Source of the DNA: Ichthyophis bannanicus
Lineage: Eukaryota; Chordata; Amphibia; Gymnophiona; Ichthyophiidae
NCBI GenBank assembly: GCA_033557465.1
Contig: CM066031.1
Span: 1,229,809,312-1,229,873,311, forward strand
Direction of reading: 5' to 3'
DNA: 64,000 nt
Part shown: positions 31,961-44,033 of the stretch, piece after piece
Position numbering within the stretch: position 1 is the stretch's first letter
Layout: every line of letters begins with the position of its first letter
Program-made: the position numbers and the translations under genes
The notes under the pieces: model-generated
Told to the model about the DNA's origin: nothing
Database searches by the model: none
The model's input: only the letters and a program-made list of their open reading frames with translations

Positions 31961-34482
31961 ACACACATATCCCCATGTGTTCCTATTCCAGTATGTTTTC
32001 AGCAACACTGTCTCTGGGACATGTCCAACAGAGCTGCATGTGTGTGGAGGTTGTAGGTTTATGGGTGGTGGCCTACACGTGCACCCTTCCCCAACATTGT
32101 ACCATGAGCCAACACCAGGGTATCATTGCATTTCACAGGGCCTTTATGTGTAGAAATCTCCACTTGTGGACATACAAGCCATATGCTACCACTGGCACGC
32201 TGCCCTTAGCATACTGTGTGTGTGTATTATTGTGTTGGCTGTGTGATGATACAGTGTTCAGGCTTTTTACATTATCATGTGTTGTGAGGGGTCTGTACAC
32301 CTGGGGGGGGGTGGTGACTGTGCTATCTCTACCTTACTGGTGTTTACCGTGTAACCATTGTGGACATGTGTTGTGTGTTGGGAACAGAACTGTGTCTAGT
32401 GTTCTGACATACCACTGTTGACCTGCTTTTTGTATCACAGATATTGGCGTGACATGGTGATTCTACATATTTTGCTGACATTGTGTTCCTTCACTGTGAC
32501 CTGTTATGGCCTTTGAGTGGCTCAGAGGATCCAAGACATACACCTGATGCAAGCAGAAGGTAGTTTGCACCTTTATTCTTTTGGGAATGACATCAGCCTT
32601 TACATGTTAATGATTTACTGTTTGTGTCATATACATTTCATGTTGGCTCTCTGTTCACAAACGCTGATGCACATAGGATGGAGCTCTGAAATGCCTGTGT
32701 CACATGGGCATGGACAGAAACATATCCATGTGACACCCATGTGTATGCTTCCAATTGTAAATGTCCCCAACATGCAATGTTTATTGTGTTGTGATCATGT
32801 CATGTTTGCCTGTGTGTCCCTTCATTATGTGTTTCCTAATGATTGACTCTCTGCAATTTGTGCTGATGTTGCAAGGTGCATACCAATACAATATTTCTCC
32901 TCTTCTGACACAGGGCAGAGAACAAACCAGACACATCTATTACAGTGCATGTGGCATCACCATCACCCACCTGTTGGGAGACACAACACCATGGAACTTT
33001 CCCTAGAAAATGGTGCCATTGGATGTTTCACCTCTGCGAGTGCGACACATGCCTAGGATGGACAGTAGTATGTTTGGATTGCTACTTTGCCCATGACAGA
33101 CCTGTCCAACACACTGTTGCTGCCGTGCTTTGGTTGGGAGTCGTGCTCATCGCAGGAGACACACAGGACCTTTCATGTACTGTGGCATATTGGGATGTGA
33201 CACTTGACTATGCATGCCTAGGGTTGCAAGGATAGTCTTAACCTGACGTGTTGGATTGCAGATACGCTTTGGACTTTGCACACTGTGTACTGGTCCCCAC
33301 GTGTGAAGCAGGGACTGCCATTGTCACTGTATGTTGCACATTCCTCCACAGTTGTTTTTTGTTGGCCATGTGTGTGACATGGAACACAGGATACGCTCAT
33401 CTGTTTGTTTCAACACAAGCATACAGCCATGTGTGTGGCATAGGGGTAGCGATGGAGAGGTCCTGTTGTCTATGTCCACCTACTCTCCACCTGAACATGA
33501 TACAGGTTTTGCCACAACACCGCTTTAATGCACACCAGCATCCTGGATTGATGTTTTCAATCACCAAGGGTCTTTGCGTGCATGTGTGGCTTCACTGAAT
33601 CATGTTGAAATGTCGATGGTGCATGTGCATATGACTGACTATGCTGGGGAAACACAGCACGTGGCAATATGGCTTTTGTATGGTTTACTGTAACATGTTT
33701 GCCCTTAATTTCCCTCTCTATATACTGTTTCTTGTGTTTGTTTACTGTACAGACGTGACGCTCTGCATTGATTTACAAACCTTGCATTGCATGTCTGCAC
33801 AGTCCTATTTATCCCCTGAGGTAACGACACTCACATTGCCACGTTATATTTTGAGTGTCGCAGTGTGAGTGTCCGTTGTCTTCCTTCAATTGTGCATTCT
33901 ATGTACCATGATATATGTGTACAGACACTGTCTACACACCAACCGGTACAGGGGGACCTCCTGCATAGTGTTATCTCTGCAGGTAGTTTTCATTTGAATT
34001 CTGTCTGTGTTCATGTGCCTCTGCTACCTGTTAGCATATCCTCATTGTGCATTTGATGATTGTTTAGGGTTACAGTGTTGCAGCTTGGATTCCTATATCA
34101 GGCATTATGTGATAGCTGTAACATTACTTTCAATCTGTGGTTCTAAAGTTACAACGTTTCAACAACATATGCTGTTTTCATTTGTGTGCCTCCTGTGTTG
34201 CCAGATAGATATATTTTAGGGAACAGATCATGATTGATGTGTGTTGGTCCCTCATCATGCACCACCTACTGTCTACATGCACTCATATGTGAGTAACACA
34301 TTTGAGGCGTGCGTCAGCATGTGGGGGGTGGGGGCCTAATGCGTAGTGCTGCACATTATGTCTCCTGCCCTTCATTTGTAGACGGACCAGTGACTTTTCT
34401 GTCTTTCACCTTGGATCCACTCACCTTGATATTATGATGGCAGTATCTACACTATCTGTGAAGATGATCCCAAATAAAAATA
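31961..34482. other. No recognised feature
   Basis: About 2.5 kb of TG-rich, CpG-poor sequence similar in texture to 29761-31564. No terminal repeat, domain or array is visible. Confidence 0.5.
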
Positions 34483-34859
34483 CCGTATTTTCCGGCGTAT
34501 AAGACGACTGGGCATATAAGATGACCCCCTACTTTTCCTGTTAAAATATAGGTGTTTGGCCTATACTCGCCGTATAAGACTACCCCTCTTCCAGCGCACA
34601 CCAAAAAAAAATACGCCGGAAAATATCACAACAACAAGTAACAATATTTGATTTCAAAATTATGATGATTTTGTAGTCAAATCACTAATATGAAATAAAA
34701 TTATTTTTTCTACCTTTGTTGTCTGACCAATTTATTCTCTGATCATGCTGGTCCCGATCTGAGGCTTCTGCTTTCCTGTCTTCTCTTAGCTCTCTTTCTG
34801 TGGTCTATGGTCCATCTGCCATTTCTTATCTCTTCTTTCGTTTTCTTCACTTCTTTCCA

Positions 34860-36090
34860 TCAGCCTATTTCCAGTCCCAGTAACCCTCCCCAATATCAGC
34901 CCCTTTCCAGTCCTCACTCCCAGTACCTTCCAATGTCAACTTGCATTCCCATGATTGCCACTGGTGTCCATTCCCTTCCAGTCCCCCCTCCTTCCCCACT
35001 GACCAGTCCCTTCTAGTACAAATACCATGGCAGCCCCTCTCAGATCCACTCCCTTCCAGTTCCATTCTCCCATCCCCTCATATCAGCCCATTTGTAGCCT
35101 TAGCCCCCAGTTTTCTTCCAGGGCCAGCAGCTCCATCCTCCCCTCCCCACAATCAGCCCATGCCCAGTCAAAGCCACCCAATCAGCTCGCTTCCAGTGCT
35201 AATCCCCCCTCAACCCCATTACCAGTGCTAGCCTCCCCTAATCAGCCCAATACCAGTCCTACCCCCCATCAGCTCATTACCAGTCCTAGCCTCCCCTAAT
35301 CAGCTCATTTCCAGTGCTAGTCCCCCCTCAACCCCATTACCAGTGCTCCATCCCTCCATGTCAGCCCCCCTCCCTCCCTCCATGTCAGCCCCCCTCCATC
35401 CATATCAGCTCCCTCCCTCCATGTCAGCCCGCCTCCCCAATCCATCCATATCAGCTCCCTCCCTCCATGTCAGCCCCCTCCATCCCTCCATGTCAGCCCC
35501 CCTCCTTCCATCCATCCATATCAGCTCCCTCCCTCCATGTTAGCCCGCCTCCCCAATCCATCCATATCAGCTCCCTCCCTCCATGTCAGCTCCCCGCCCT
35601 CCATCCAACCATCCATGTCAGCTCCCTCCCTACATGTCAGCCCCCTCCATCCCTCCATATCAGCTCCCTCCCTCCATGTCAGCCCGCCTCCCCAATCCAT
35701 CCATATCAGCTCCCTCCCTCCATGTCAGCTCCCCTCCATCCATCCATGTCAGCTCCCTCCCTCCAAGTCAGCCCCCTCCATCCCTCCATGTCAGCCCCCC
35801 TCCCTCCATCCATCCATATCAGCTCCCTCCCTCCATGCCAACCCGCCTCCCCAATCCATCCATATCAGCTCCCTCCCTCCATGTCAGCCCGCCTCCCCAA
35901 TCCATCCATATCAGCTCCCTCCCTCCATGTCAGCCCCCCTCCCTCCATCCCTCCATGTCAGCTCCCCATCCCTCCATGTCAGCCCCCCTCCCTCCATCCA
36001 TCCATATCAGCTCCCTCCCTCCATGTCAGCCCCCCTCCCTCCATCCCTCCATGTCAGCTCCCTCCCTCTCCCCAAGTCTGCCTCCCTTCT
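34860..36090 (+). repeat. Pyrimidine-rich minisatellite
   Basis: From 35340 on, irregular repeats of about 20-40 bp are built from CTCCATCC, ATGTCAGC and ATATCAGCTCCCTCCCTC; from 34860 a looser version with CCAGT and CAGCCCA. It produces long Pro/Ser/His-rich ORFs in all three plus frames, as expected of a simple repeat and not of a gene. Confidence 0.9.
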
Positions 36091-36385
36091 AATGCAGCCG
36101 CGGCTCCCTGCCTCTTAGGGAACCGCGGCTGTGCTTGTAAAATCATCGCACGACAAGACAGGAAGGGCTCCGCGATGATTTTACAAGCACAGCCACAGTT
36201 CCCTAAGAGGCAGGGAGCTGCGGCTGCATTAGAAGGGAGGCAGACTTGGGGAGAGGGAGGGAGCTGACATGGAGGGATGGAGGGAGGGGGGCTGACATGG
36301 AGGGAGGGAGCTGATATGGATGGATCGAGGGAGGGGGGCTGACATGGAGGGATGGAGGGGGCTGACATGGAGGGATGGAGGAGCC
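35950..36385. repeat. Large palindrome, arms about 200 bp
   Basis: The sequence 36051-36148 is mirrored at 36171-36268 with few changes, and the minisatellite beyond it is also mirrored (ATGGAGGGATGGAGGG at 36230-36385). The centre is near 36160. The same protein-like sequence therefore appears as ORFs on both strands. Confidence 0.9.
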
Positions 36386-36499
36386 CTTCCTGTCTTGACG
36401 GGCTCCGTGCAGCATTGTCCCGCCTCCAAAGGAAGTGGTAAACAACTTCCTTTAGAGGTGGGACAATGCTGCACGGAGCCCGTCAAGACAGGAAGGGCT
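36382..36499. repeat. Second palindrome, arms about 55 bp
   Basis: Arms 36382-36437 and 36444-36499 are almost perfectly complementary. The adjoining GATGATTTTACAAGCACAGC segment repeats the arm of the preceding palindrome, so the two share a module. Confidence 0.9.
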
Positions 36500-36774
36500 C
36501 CGCGATGATTTTACAAGCACAGCCGCGGTTCCCTAAGAGGCAGGGAGCCGCGGCTGCAGAAGAAGGAGTCGGTGAGTTTGCCGCTGCCGAGAAGCAGACT
36601 CGGCAGCGGCAGCAACTTTGCGCATTTACGTGGACCAGCGTATAAGACGACCCCCGACTTTTGAGCGTTTCAGGGCTCAGAAAGTCGTCTTATACGCCGG
36701 AAAATACGGTATGTGTTTGATATACATTTGTCTCTGCTGCTGCTTGATCATGGTGACAAATGTGCAATACAATG

Positions 36775-36990
36775 TGTGCCTTTGAGTCAGTCCTGACTCC
36801 TTGTGACCCAGAGACTCCAGGGTTTTCTTGTCAGTGTCACTGGAAGTCTATTGTCAGGTCTTTCTTCCAAGGTAATGGAGGGTTAGGTGACTTGGCCAAG
36901 GCCACATGGAGTGCTAGTGGGAATTGAGCCCTGGTTGCTTGGTGACCAAGCCATTTTTCTAACCACTAGGCTACTCCTCCACTCTTTGAT
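36775..36990 (-). mobile_element. tRNA-derived SINE with MIR-like core
   Basis: On the minus strand: GGAGGAGTAGCCTAGTGGTTAG (A-box region TAGTGGTTAGA), GGGCTCAATTCCCAC (B box), then TGTGGCCTTGGCCAAGTCAC followed by CTAACCCTCC, the classic core-SINE block. The 3' part runs into sequence with CAGTCCTGACT. Old copy. Confidence 0.75.
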
Positions 36991-37149
36991 CACATTGACA
37001 CTTGTATCTACTGATTTGCTGGTCATGTCCATGTGCTCACATCCTTGTATGGTGACAGCTGTGTATCTGCCAGCCATTTGCCACATCACTGGGTATTACA
37101 GGTTCCCATACACATCCTCCCTTTGGGGTAGTATTTTTGCATTGTGCTC

Positions 37150-37220
37150 AGTGTGCTGTTTGGGGTAGTGGTTAGAGGCATGTGTTATAACGCCATAGGT
37201 TGCAGGTTTGATCCCCACAT
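37150..37220 (+). repeat. tRNA-like segment, possible SINE head
   Basis: GGGGTAGTGGTTAGAGGC resembles an A box, and 31 bases later GCAGGTTTGATCCCC resembles a B box. No clear tail or duplication, so it could be a SINE 5' end or one of the Harbinger-linked modules. Confidence 0.5.
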
Positions 37221-38540
37221 GTGGTTTATCTTTTTCTTTTCTGTTGTGCTAACTGGACCATTAAGGTACCAGCAGGTTCATCACCTCTACCCACACCCTT
37301 CCCTCTCTTCACTGTACACCAAGGAGTGCCCTCTGTGCTGCCTAGCCATCACATATTATGTGTTACATAGGTCTCTTTCTTTATGGTTTTTACATGGGAG
37401 TGCGCTTGGGTGTTTTGTATTGCTGTGGTTCAGCTGGTGTGTGGTACACCTGTTTGCATGTTGAATTCTCTCCTGTCTTGTTCCAGATTTTGCACCGGCT
37501 CCACAGAGCATCCTCTGCTGCCCTTGGGGTTTAGTTTCTTTCCTCTTTTGCATGCTGTATCCACTGCATAACATTTCATTGTGTGTGTGCATGTGTCTCT
37601 GGTCCCAATTACAGACTGTGATCTGATCTGTACACAGCAGATCTACATGTGCATTTGGTCATGGTTACTGTTGGGGGTTTGCATGTCCTGACAGCCAGCA
37701 GGCGTCTTGTGTGATGCCCTGCACTATTTGTGTATGCAGCCTTTGCTAATGAGCTCACGTTGGTGGTGTGGCCTACCGGTTTGTGCATTGCCATTTGTGG
37801 TAGTGGTCATAGGTGTGATTCCTCTCTGTTCTCTTTCATTTGTATGCTTCTCCTGCAGAACTAGTTTTCAGTCCTGCGACAGTCATATGTGTGCAGATCT
37901 GTGCTGTGAGCACATTGTACCCTCATCAGAGTTGTGAACCATCCTTCTGTCCATCTAGGTGTATCTGCCAGCTGTGTGCCATCCTACCCTGATGGGTATG
38001 CTACTACCCCACGTCCTGCACTCCTACACATTCCTGTGTTGCAGCTCTCCCTGGTTGCCTCTCCTGTGTGTGCTCTGCATAGCACTGCTACTCCACTGTC
38101 ATCCTGATATTTCACCTATCCTGCCATTTCTGGGTCCTCTGCTGCACACATCTTCCCATCCTCTGTCACACACTGTCATTAGTGCATGGTACATTACCAT
38201 CACTCTGTGCATAGCTACAGCTGCCCCCGATATGTTTGTCTATTTTTCTAGCTGCCACATGGGCTGGAGCTGATTTGTGTGGTCCATCAGCTCTGATCTA
38301 GATCCTTCTTTTACTTATGCATTGTCTTTCCTTGCTGCTCTGTGCAGTGTTTGGCACATACCTCTCTTGCCTTTCAAATTGGGGGACCTTACTGCTCTTG
38401 GCCAATGTTTTTGGGTTCACCTATACATCCTTGGGGCATCTTACGCCACACCTTCGATTCAGGCAGCTTATGGGGTGCCTACTATGGTGCCTTGGGAGTT
38501 GGCAACCTTTCAACATGGCCTCTGGGGAACATTATAACTC
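37221..38540. other. No recognised gene; probably interior of Harbinger copy F
   Basis: Pyrimidine-biased sequence with short ORFs only. It leads without a boundary into the repeat-rich right end at 38540-39753. Confidence 0.4.
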
Positions 38541-39753
38541 GCCTTCGCTGACGTGGTTGTTTAGGATGTGCCTTGTGGTGCACCCTAAAAGGTGCATTAA
38601 TTTATGGCACTAGGGTGGGGTTCATTTTAGATGGCAGCACTGATTGTTGTACAGTTGCAAGCAGAAAAAGGAATTACCTCAGCCAACCTTATTCATTAGG
38701 TACACTGGGAATTGGAACTCATGACCCCTGCACCATCAGTCAGTGTCTTAACCATTGTGCTACACTTCTGTTCCTCCTTGCTTGTCAGAGCACCTACTTA
38801 AGATTTTCAATGCATTAAAATGCACAGTGCTGCCATCAAAAACAGTGCTGTGATCTTGCGGTGCCTCACAGGGCACCCTATAAAGCGCCCTATAAGCAAC
38901 ATTCTAGGGTGCCTGGGTGGACAGTGCACTTTATAATATGCCCTCTGGAGTGCCTTATAGGCCGGCTGATGCGGCACCTTATGTTACAGCACTTTGAGAG
39001 TGCATTTGCTAGCAGCAGTAAATAAAATAAAATTAAAATGCCTCATAATGCAATATTATACATAACAGGTAGTGCCTCAGCCAGCCTTATTCATTGTGCA
39101 CTGTGGGGGATTGAACCCATGACCCCTGCACCATCCCTCAGTGTCTTAACCATTATGCTACACTGCTGTTGCTGTTTATATGTCAGCACACCTACTTCAG
39201 CTTACCACACGTTCACATGTGCAGTGCTGCCATCAAAGTAACCTTGCCGTGCCTCATAGGGCACCCTATATGGCGCCCTATAGGCCACCCTTTAAGCAAC
39301 ATTGTAGGGTGCCTTGGCGGACAGTGCACTTTAAAATGTGCCCTCTGGGGTACTTTATGGGACGCCTTATGTTACAGCGCTTTCAGAGTGCATATGCTAG
39401 TAGCAGTAATTAAAATAAAAATAAAAATAAAATGCCTCCTAAAGCAATATTACCCATAACAGGTAATGCCTCAGCCAGCCTTCTTCATTAGGCACAGTGG
39501 GGGATTGAACCCATGACTCTTGCACCCTCAGTCAGTGTCTTACCCATTGTACTGTGGCTCTGTTCCTGTGCTTGCACATCAGCGCGCCTGCTTATGCTTC
39601 CTGCACGCGTTTCTCATGCGCTAATGTGCACGGCGCACATTAGCGCATGATTAATCCCAGTTTGCTTTTTTCAGACTGAAACGCCCACTCCTTTTATGGC
39701 ATCCTGCACACTAATGCAGCGCGCACCTAACGGGGGTTTAGTAAACATACCCC
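38540..39753 (+). mobile_element. Harbinger-type transposon, right end (copy F)
   Basis: Ends GTTTAGTAAACATACCCC at 39753, followed by TAA. Inside are three tandem subterminal units of about 400 bp, each with a minus-strand tRNA-like module (38708-38770, 39110-39168, 39500-39560) and runs of GGCACCYTATA words. The outer part includes a 16-bp-arm perfect palindrome (39614-39629 with 39635-39650). It is the inverted equivalent of the left end of B. The matching left end is uncertain; the left end at 16842 has the same TAA flank. Confidence 0.8.
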
Positions 39754-39756
39754 TAA

Positions 39757-41448
39757 GGGTAAGATTAGCAAGCTTAAATTTCACTTTCCTTACTTTCTAT
39801 GCCAGACCAGTCCAGATGAGTGGGATGTACCAAGCAGAAGGAAGCGACAATCTCTCTTTGGACTTCCAGTATTCGAAGTGTACCCTTTCTCAACCTGCAT
39901 GCCTACATTAAGGCACTTAAAGCAGTGGTACAAAGGAGACAAATGTGCTGCCTTCTCATTATCCTCTGGAAAGAGATTTTAACTCCTGTTTCCTTATCAT
40001 GTGAGCTTGCCAGCCCTCTGGAACCTTTAAATGCTTATTGGGAGGTCCAAAATGATCATCTCCTTGACGTCTCCTGAAATTGATGTCTATTTATTAATTT
40101 TACTTATTTACTTAAAAATACTTGTATCCCATCCACTTACAATTTTGAATGGCATACAAATAAACATTCACAAAACTTCAATCATACCTCAATAACATAA
40201 CACGTGGCATTAAAGTAAAACAAAATAAAAATCCAAATGCAAGGCCACTGTGCCTTATTGGGACACATCAATAGATGAAAGACAGATCCACAATTCAGAA
40301 GGAATTGAACACCTATAAACATCTCAGGTGATGAACAACTGAGTTGAAAATGGCCATCCCTGCCCTAGCCTGCATCACCTGACTTCCTTACTATTATAAG
40401 GGTGAAAGTCTGATTCCAGCAGAAATAAAACACTACTCTCTGAAGGAAAAAAGCACGGGATGAAAAAATATATTTTCCTTTAAAATTACTAAAGGTTACT
40501 AAATAGACTGACTTCAGCAACAAAATGTAAAGACAAGCTACCCTATGAGGCTGGAGAAGAAGGAAGGACCTCAGGACTAAAGCTCAAGTTCCCACTGCAG
40601 GAGATCTTCTGCAGTGGAGGTCTTGCCTGCTTGACTCCCCATAGGAAAGTATCATTTGGGAGAACAAAAGGGAGGTTCCAAGGCTGTGTCCTTATAGCAC
40701 ACCAGAATCAGACTCTGTACTCAAGATTTGCAGACAGGGCAAGCCCTAGAGTTGGTTCAAGGTGTTGGCTCCCTAGAAAAACCTTAAGCTTTCTACCCAC
40801 CTCCTGGCTGTCAAAATTAATGTTTAACTTTGAATACCCTGCTCTTTGCCACCTCCCCCCCCCCCCTCTCCACCCCCATGAGGTTGATGCCCTAGGCAAC
40901 TTCTTAGTTTGCCTAATGGTTGGCCCGGTCCTGATTGTTGGTTTTGCTTTCACCACAATGACCTCTGCAGGAAGGACAAGATTGAAAGAATGGATCTCCT
41001 ATGGGGAAATAGTGCTTCTTCTATAAACTGAGCTTATAGAGGCTTCCGACTAACACAGGTCCACTACATATTCCTCTTTCATGTCACTGAATTGTAACAG
41101 ATTTTTTTTTCTGTTTTTTTTTTAGTAAGATTTGAGCTAAATGATACAGAATAAAAGCTTTTTTGAAAACATTTTATTTCTAGGAAACAATATTTACTGT
41201 TGCCATATGGCAACTACGGTCCTGAATGGCTGAAAATTAAAAACAGTCTTGGCATCGGTTTCATTTACTGCTCGGTGTGATATAGTTTAAATAACAGCTT
41301 TTTTCAGATGTCAAGCACAGATACACATCACATTTTGTACACAGTGTGCGGATTTTTTGGAAATATAGAATCCGGTGAAAAATGTTGGGGAAAATTTGAA
41401 GGTTGCCATATGGAAACAACAGCCATGAAAGGGTTAACACACCCACAC
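39757..41448. other. Region with only weak repeat traces
   Basis: No gene seen. 39796-39850 contains CTATGCCAGACCAGTCCAG, whose relative occurs inverted at 58690-58752. 40080-40160 looks like a retroposon tail on the minus strand. 40733-40935 begins CAGGGCAAGCCCTAG and ends with GGCCCGGTCCTG, a possible small hAT-like MITE. 41199-41214 is a perfect 16-bp palindrome related to 41401-41414. Confidence 0.4.
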
Positions 41449-41474
41449 TAAGGGGTATGTTTACTAAACTGCGG

Positions 41475-41506
41475 TAACGTTACATAACGCGCGTTATGTA
41501 ACGTTA
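41475..41506. repeat. Perfect 32-bp palindrome at the left end of copy D
   Basis: TAACGTTACATAACGC followed at once by its exact complement. Related but imperfect alternations of AACG and CGTT continue to 41590. Confidence 0.95.
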
Positions 41507-42836
41507 ACAATCATTATGTAACGTTAATGCGCATTATGAGACGTTAACGATCGTTAATGTCTCATAACACGCGTTATCGTTACTTACTTAACGATCGTAG
41601 ACGTTCCGCGGCGTGGTAAAACACCGCAGAAGGTGGAGAGAGGGCGAAGAGAAAGAGTCAATGGGCGGAGTGTGGGCGGGGAGAGGCTCCATTCACACTA
41701 ACGCGCTGATCTGAAGAGCTGAATCCTAACGCGATTGAAAACCTGCCGTTAGATGCACATTTGCAGGGGAGAGAAACCATCTAAGTGTCAGCAAGGTACA
41801 GCATAGGCAGGGAAACCTACAGAAAGTGATAAGTGTGATACATGTGCACAGAACAAAAGGGCACATAAACATTGAAAATGACCTCAACACTACCGAGAAA
41901 GCTCCCAAAAAAAGATATTAAGTGTGGAAGGGTCTATGCTCTGTCCCCCGACAAGGTGAATGATCCAACAGTGAAATAGCACTGATCAGGGCTTTCCCAT
42001 GTTATTGGACAGGTGTCCTATGACGTGCACATGTCCCGCAACAGCAGGGTGGGCATCTCGGAACGGGCAACTGGACAGATGCCGGAAAAGGGGATACAGA
42101 GGGCCGCAGGTGACACATGCTGTGGTGCAGCTGGGCCACAGTGCGGACTAGGGTGATGCCTAGGTGGCCCATATGAATGCTGAAACAGCAGAGCAGCCAG
42201 ACAGCAACTGCTGAAGGCCCAACATAGGCACGACTGTGTTTCCCACAGTGTCACAGGGGATAGTACCCAGCAGCTACCCCCAAGGGCACGGAACATTGGC
42301 AGGCGGTGCTGGGGGGACGCGTGGACACCTATGCAGGCACCCCTACCCCAGAACCCGCACCATAAGCAGCCGCCTACCCGCACACTGGATGGCCTGAGAC
42401 TGCGCTCCACCAGCACCACCAGCAGAAGGGCATGTCAGCATGGTGGCAGAGGGATACTGGTGGTGGAGGGGGCAGTGGCAACTGCCCAGAGCAGACCGTG
42501 GCAACTGCCCAGAGCAGACCGTGGCCTAGCCCTGTGTAGGTGGGTGCCATGCACTGCAACACACAGGCCCTGTCTGACGAACAGTCATGGTATCGCCAGG
42601 GAATGCACTAACTCTGCAACAACACAGTGGTGCAGTGCACAGAACCAGTGTATTCAGAAGCAGAAAGTCACAGGTTCAAGTCCCAGCTGTGGTTCCTGCC
42701 AACCCAGTTCCCATATTTTACACACTACTAAAACGTGACAGACAGAACCTTTATTGCAGATGACGTAAACATGCCCAAAACACCTACATTTTACCCTACA
42801 GAGCACAGACACCATAAACATGCGCATTATCTAGAG

Positions 42837-43028
42837 CAGAGTCTCCCAAATGCAGTCCTGGAGGGCCAAACACCATCCAGGTTCCATGCTGCCTCTAATA
42901 AAGATGCCTGTGCTGAATTTCTATGCGCGGCCCCCATGGCATGCAGATGTATCTCATGCATATCATTAGGGACAGCATGAAAACCCGAACAGTATTTGGC
43001 TCACCAGGACTGGAGTTGGGAACCTCTG
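42837..43028 (+). mobile_element. hAT-like MITE within copy D
   Basis: Starts CAGAGTCTCCCAAATGCAGT and ends ACTGGAGTTGGGAACCTCTG. Orthologous in position to the copies in B and C. The interior contains ATGCAGATGTATCTCATGCA. No coding sequence. Confidence 0.6.
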
Positions 43029-44033
43029 GCCTAAAGCAGCGGCCAACAGGGGCAGACACACCCGCACCCACAGGCTCCATTATCCAATGCCTCCTGGAGC
43101 GGCAGGATGTTGGGCCCTGCATGCATCTCCCAATACTAGCACTTGCATACCTTGGCAATTCACCCTAAACCTGGGAATACAGTAAACCTCTATCAAACGG
43201 TTGCTATGATTACTGGCAGATAGCAATTGCAAAGTTAAGCACAATTTGCTGATTGAGCTGCATCATAGCAGCCTTTCTGATGTCTGTGGAGTGTGCTACA
43301 GGTCTTGTGTCTGACAGTGTTTACTACCCTGAGGAGTGACCCCAACAGTATTGCGTACCATAGCCATGCCTGCACTGTGCCCAGGACTGGTGCGGTGGCC
43401 AGGGCTGTCAAACACCTCTATAGTTGCACAATGCTGGCATAGGTGTGGGGAGGCTGCAAACACCCTCCACAGCCCACACTGCTAGAACTAATGCCAGTAT
43501 TGGCCTGCCAATGTGCATAATGAAGAGCAAGGTACTGTGGGAATAGCCAGGATAGGATGGCCTGGCCTGGATCCATCTGTACATAGCATAGGGCAATGGC
43601 TCGGACATTGTAGTGGCCGGCCACCACCTGTACAGACAGGGTGGCCACAGCATGTCCTGCTGGGAGGTCACTCTCACCCTGACTGAGCAGTGACCACGAC
43701 ATGGCTAGGTTCCCCCATAGTGCTATATAGTATTTCTTTCATGTGATATTTGTGGGTTCTCTTTTGGGGCCCAATCACTGACTTATCTGCTTGGTGTGTA
43801 TGCTGACATCCCAGTTCTGGGTACACGCATCTCCTCCAGGAACATATACTATGGACTAGCTAGCACATAAGAACATAAGATATGCCATACTGGGTCAGAC
43901 CAAGGTCCATCAAGCCCAGTATTCTGTTTCCAACAGTGTCCAATCTAGGTCATATGTACCTAGCAGTTTCCCCAAGAGACACAGGTTCCACAATGCTTGT
44001 ATTGGTTCAAGCATTGATATCCTGGGTCCCTTC

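Larger units (their letters stand above)
34483..36709. mobile_element. Terminal-inverted-repeat element with palindromes and a minisatellite
   Basis: Ends are CCGTATTTTCCGGCGTATAA and its exact complement (TTATACGCCGGAAAATACGG), extending as GACGAC/GTCGTC, flanked by TA on both sides (34481-34482 and 36710-36711). CGTATAAGAC words recur near both ends. A further inverted copy of the terminus at 34607-34620 suggests a small element at the left side or an internal rearrangement. No transposase. Superfamily is not assigned; CGTATAAG-type ends are common in vertebrate MITEs. Confidence 0.8.

Noticed and set aside
29761..34480. Numerous 60-150-codon ORFs
   Set aside because: No shared motifs, overlapping on both strands, TG-rich low-complexity composition.
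35314..36267. Proline/serine-rich protein gene
   Set aside because: Simple-sequence minisatellite open in all three frames; the same peptide appears on the opposite strand because of the palindrome.
40733..40935. hAT-like MITE with CAGGGC and GTCCTG ends
   Set aside because: Ends are suggestive, but flanking 8-mers do not match and the C run inside is low complexity; too weak for its own feature.
41199..41436. Second piggyBac-like MITE with GTTGCCATATGG repeats and an AAAGGGTTAA end
   Set aside because: Only one side has TTAA; the other end could not be located, so it is mentioned only in the regional entry.
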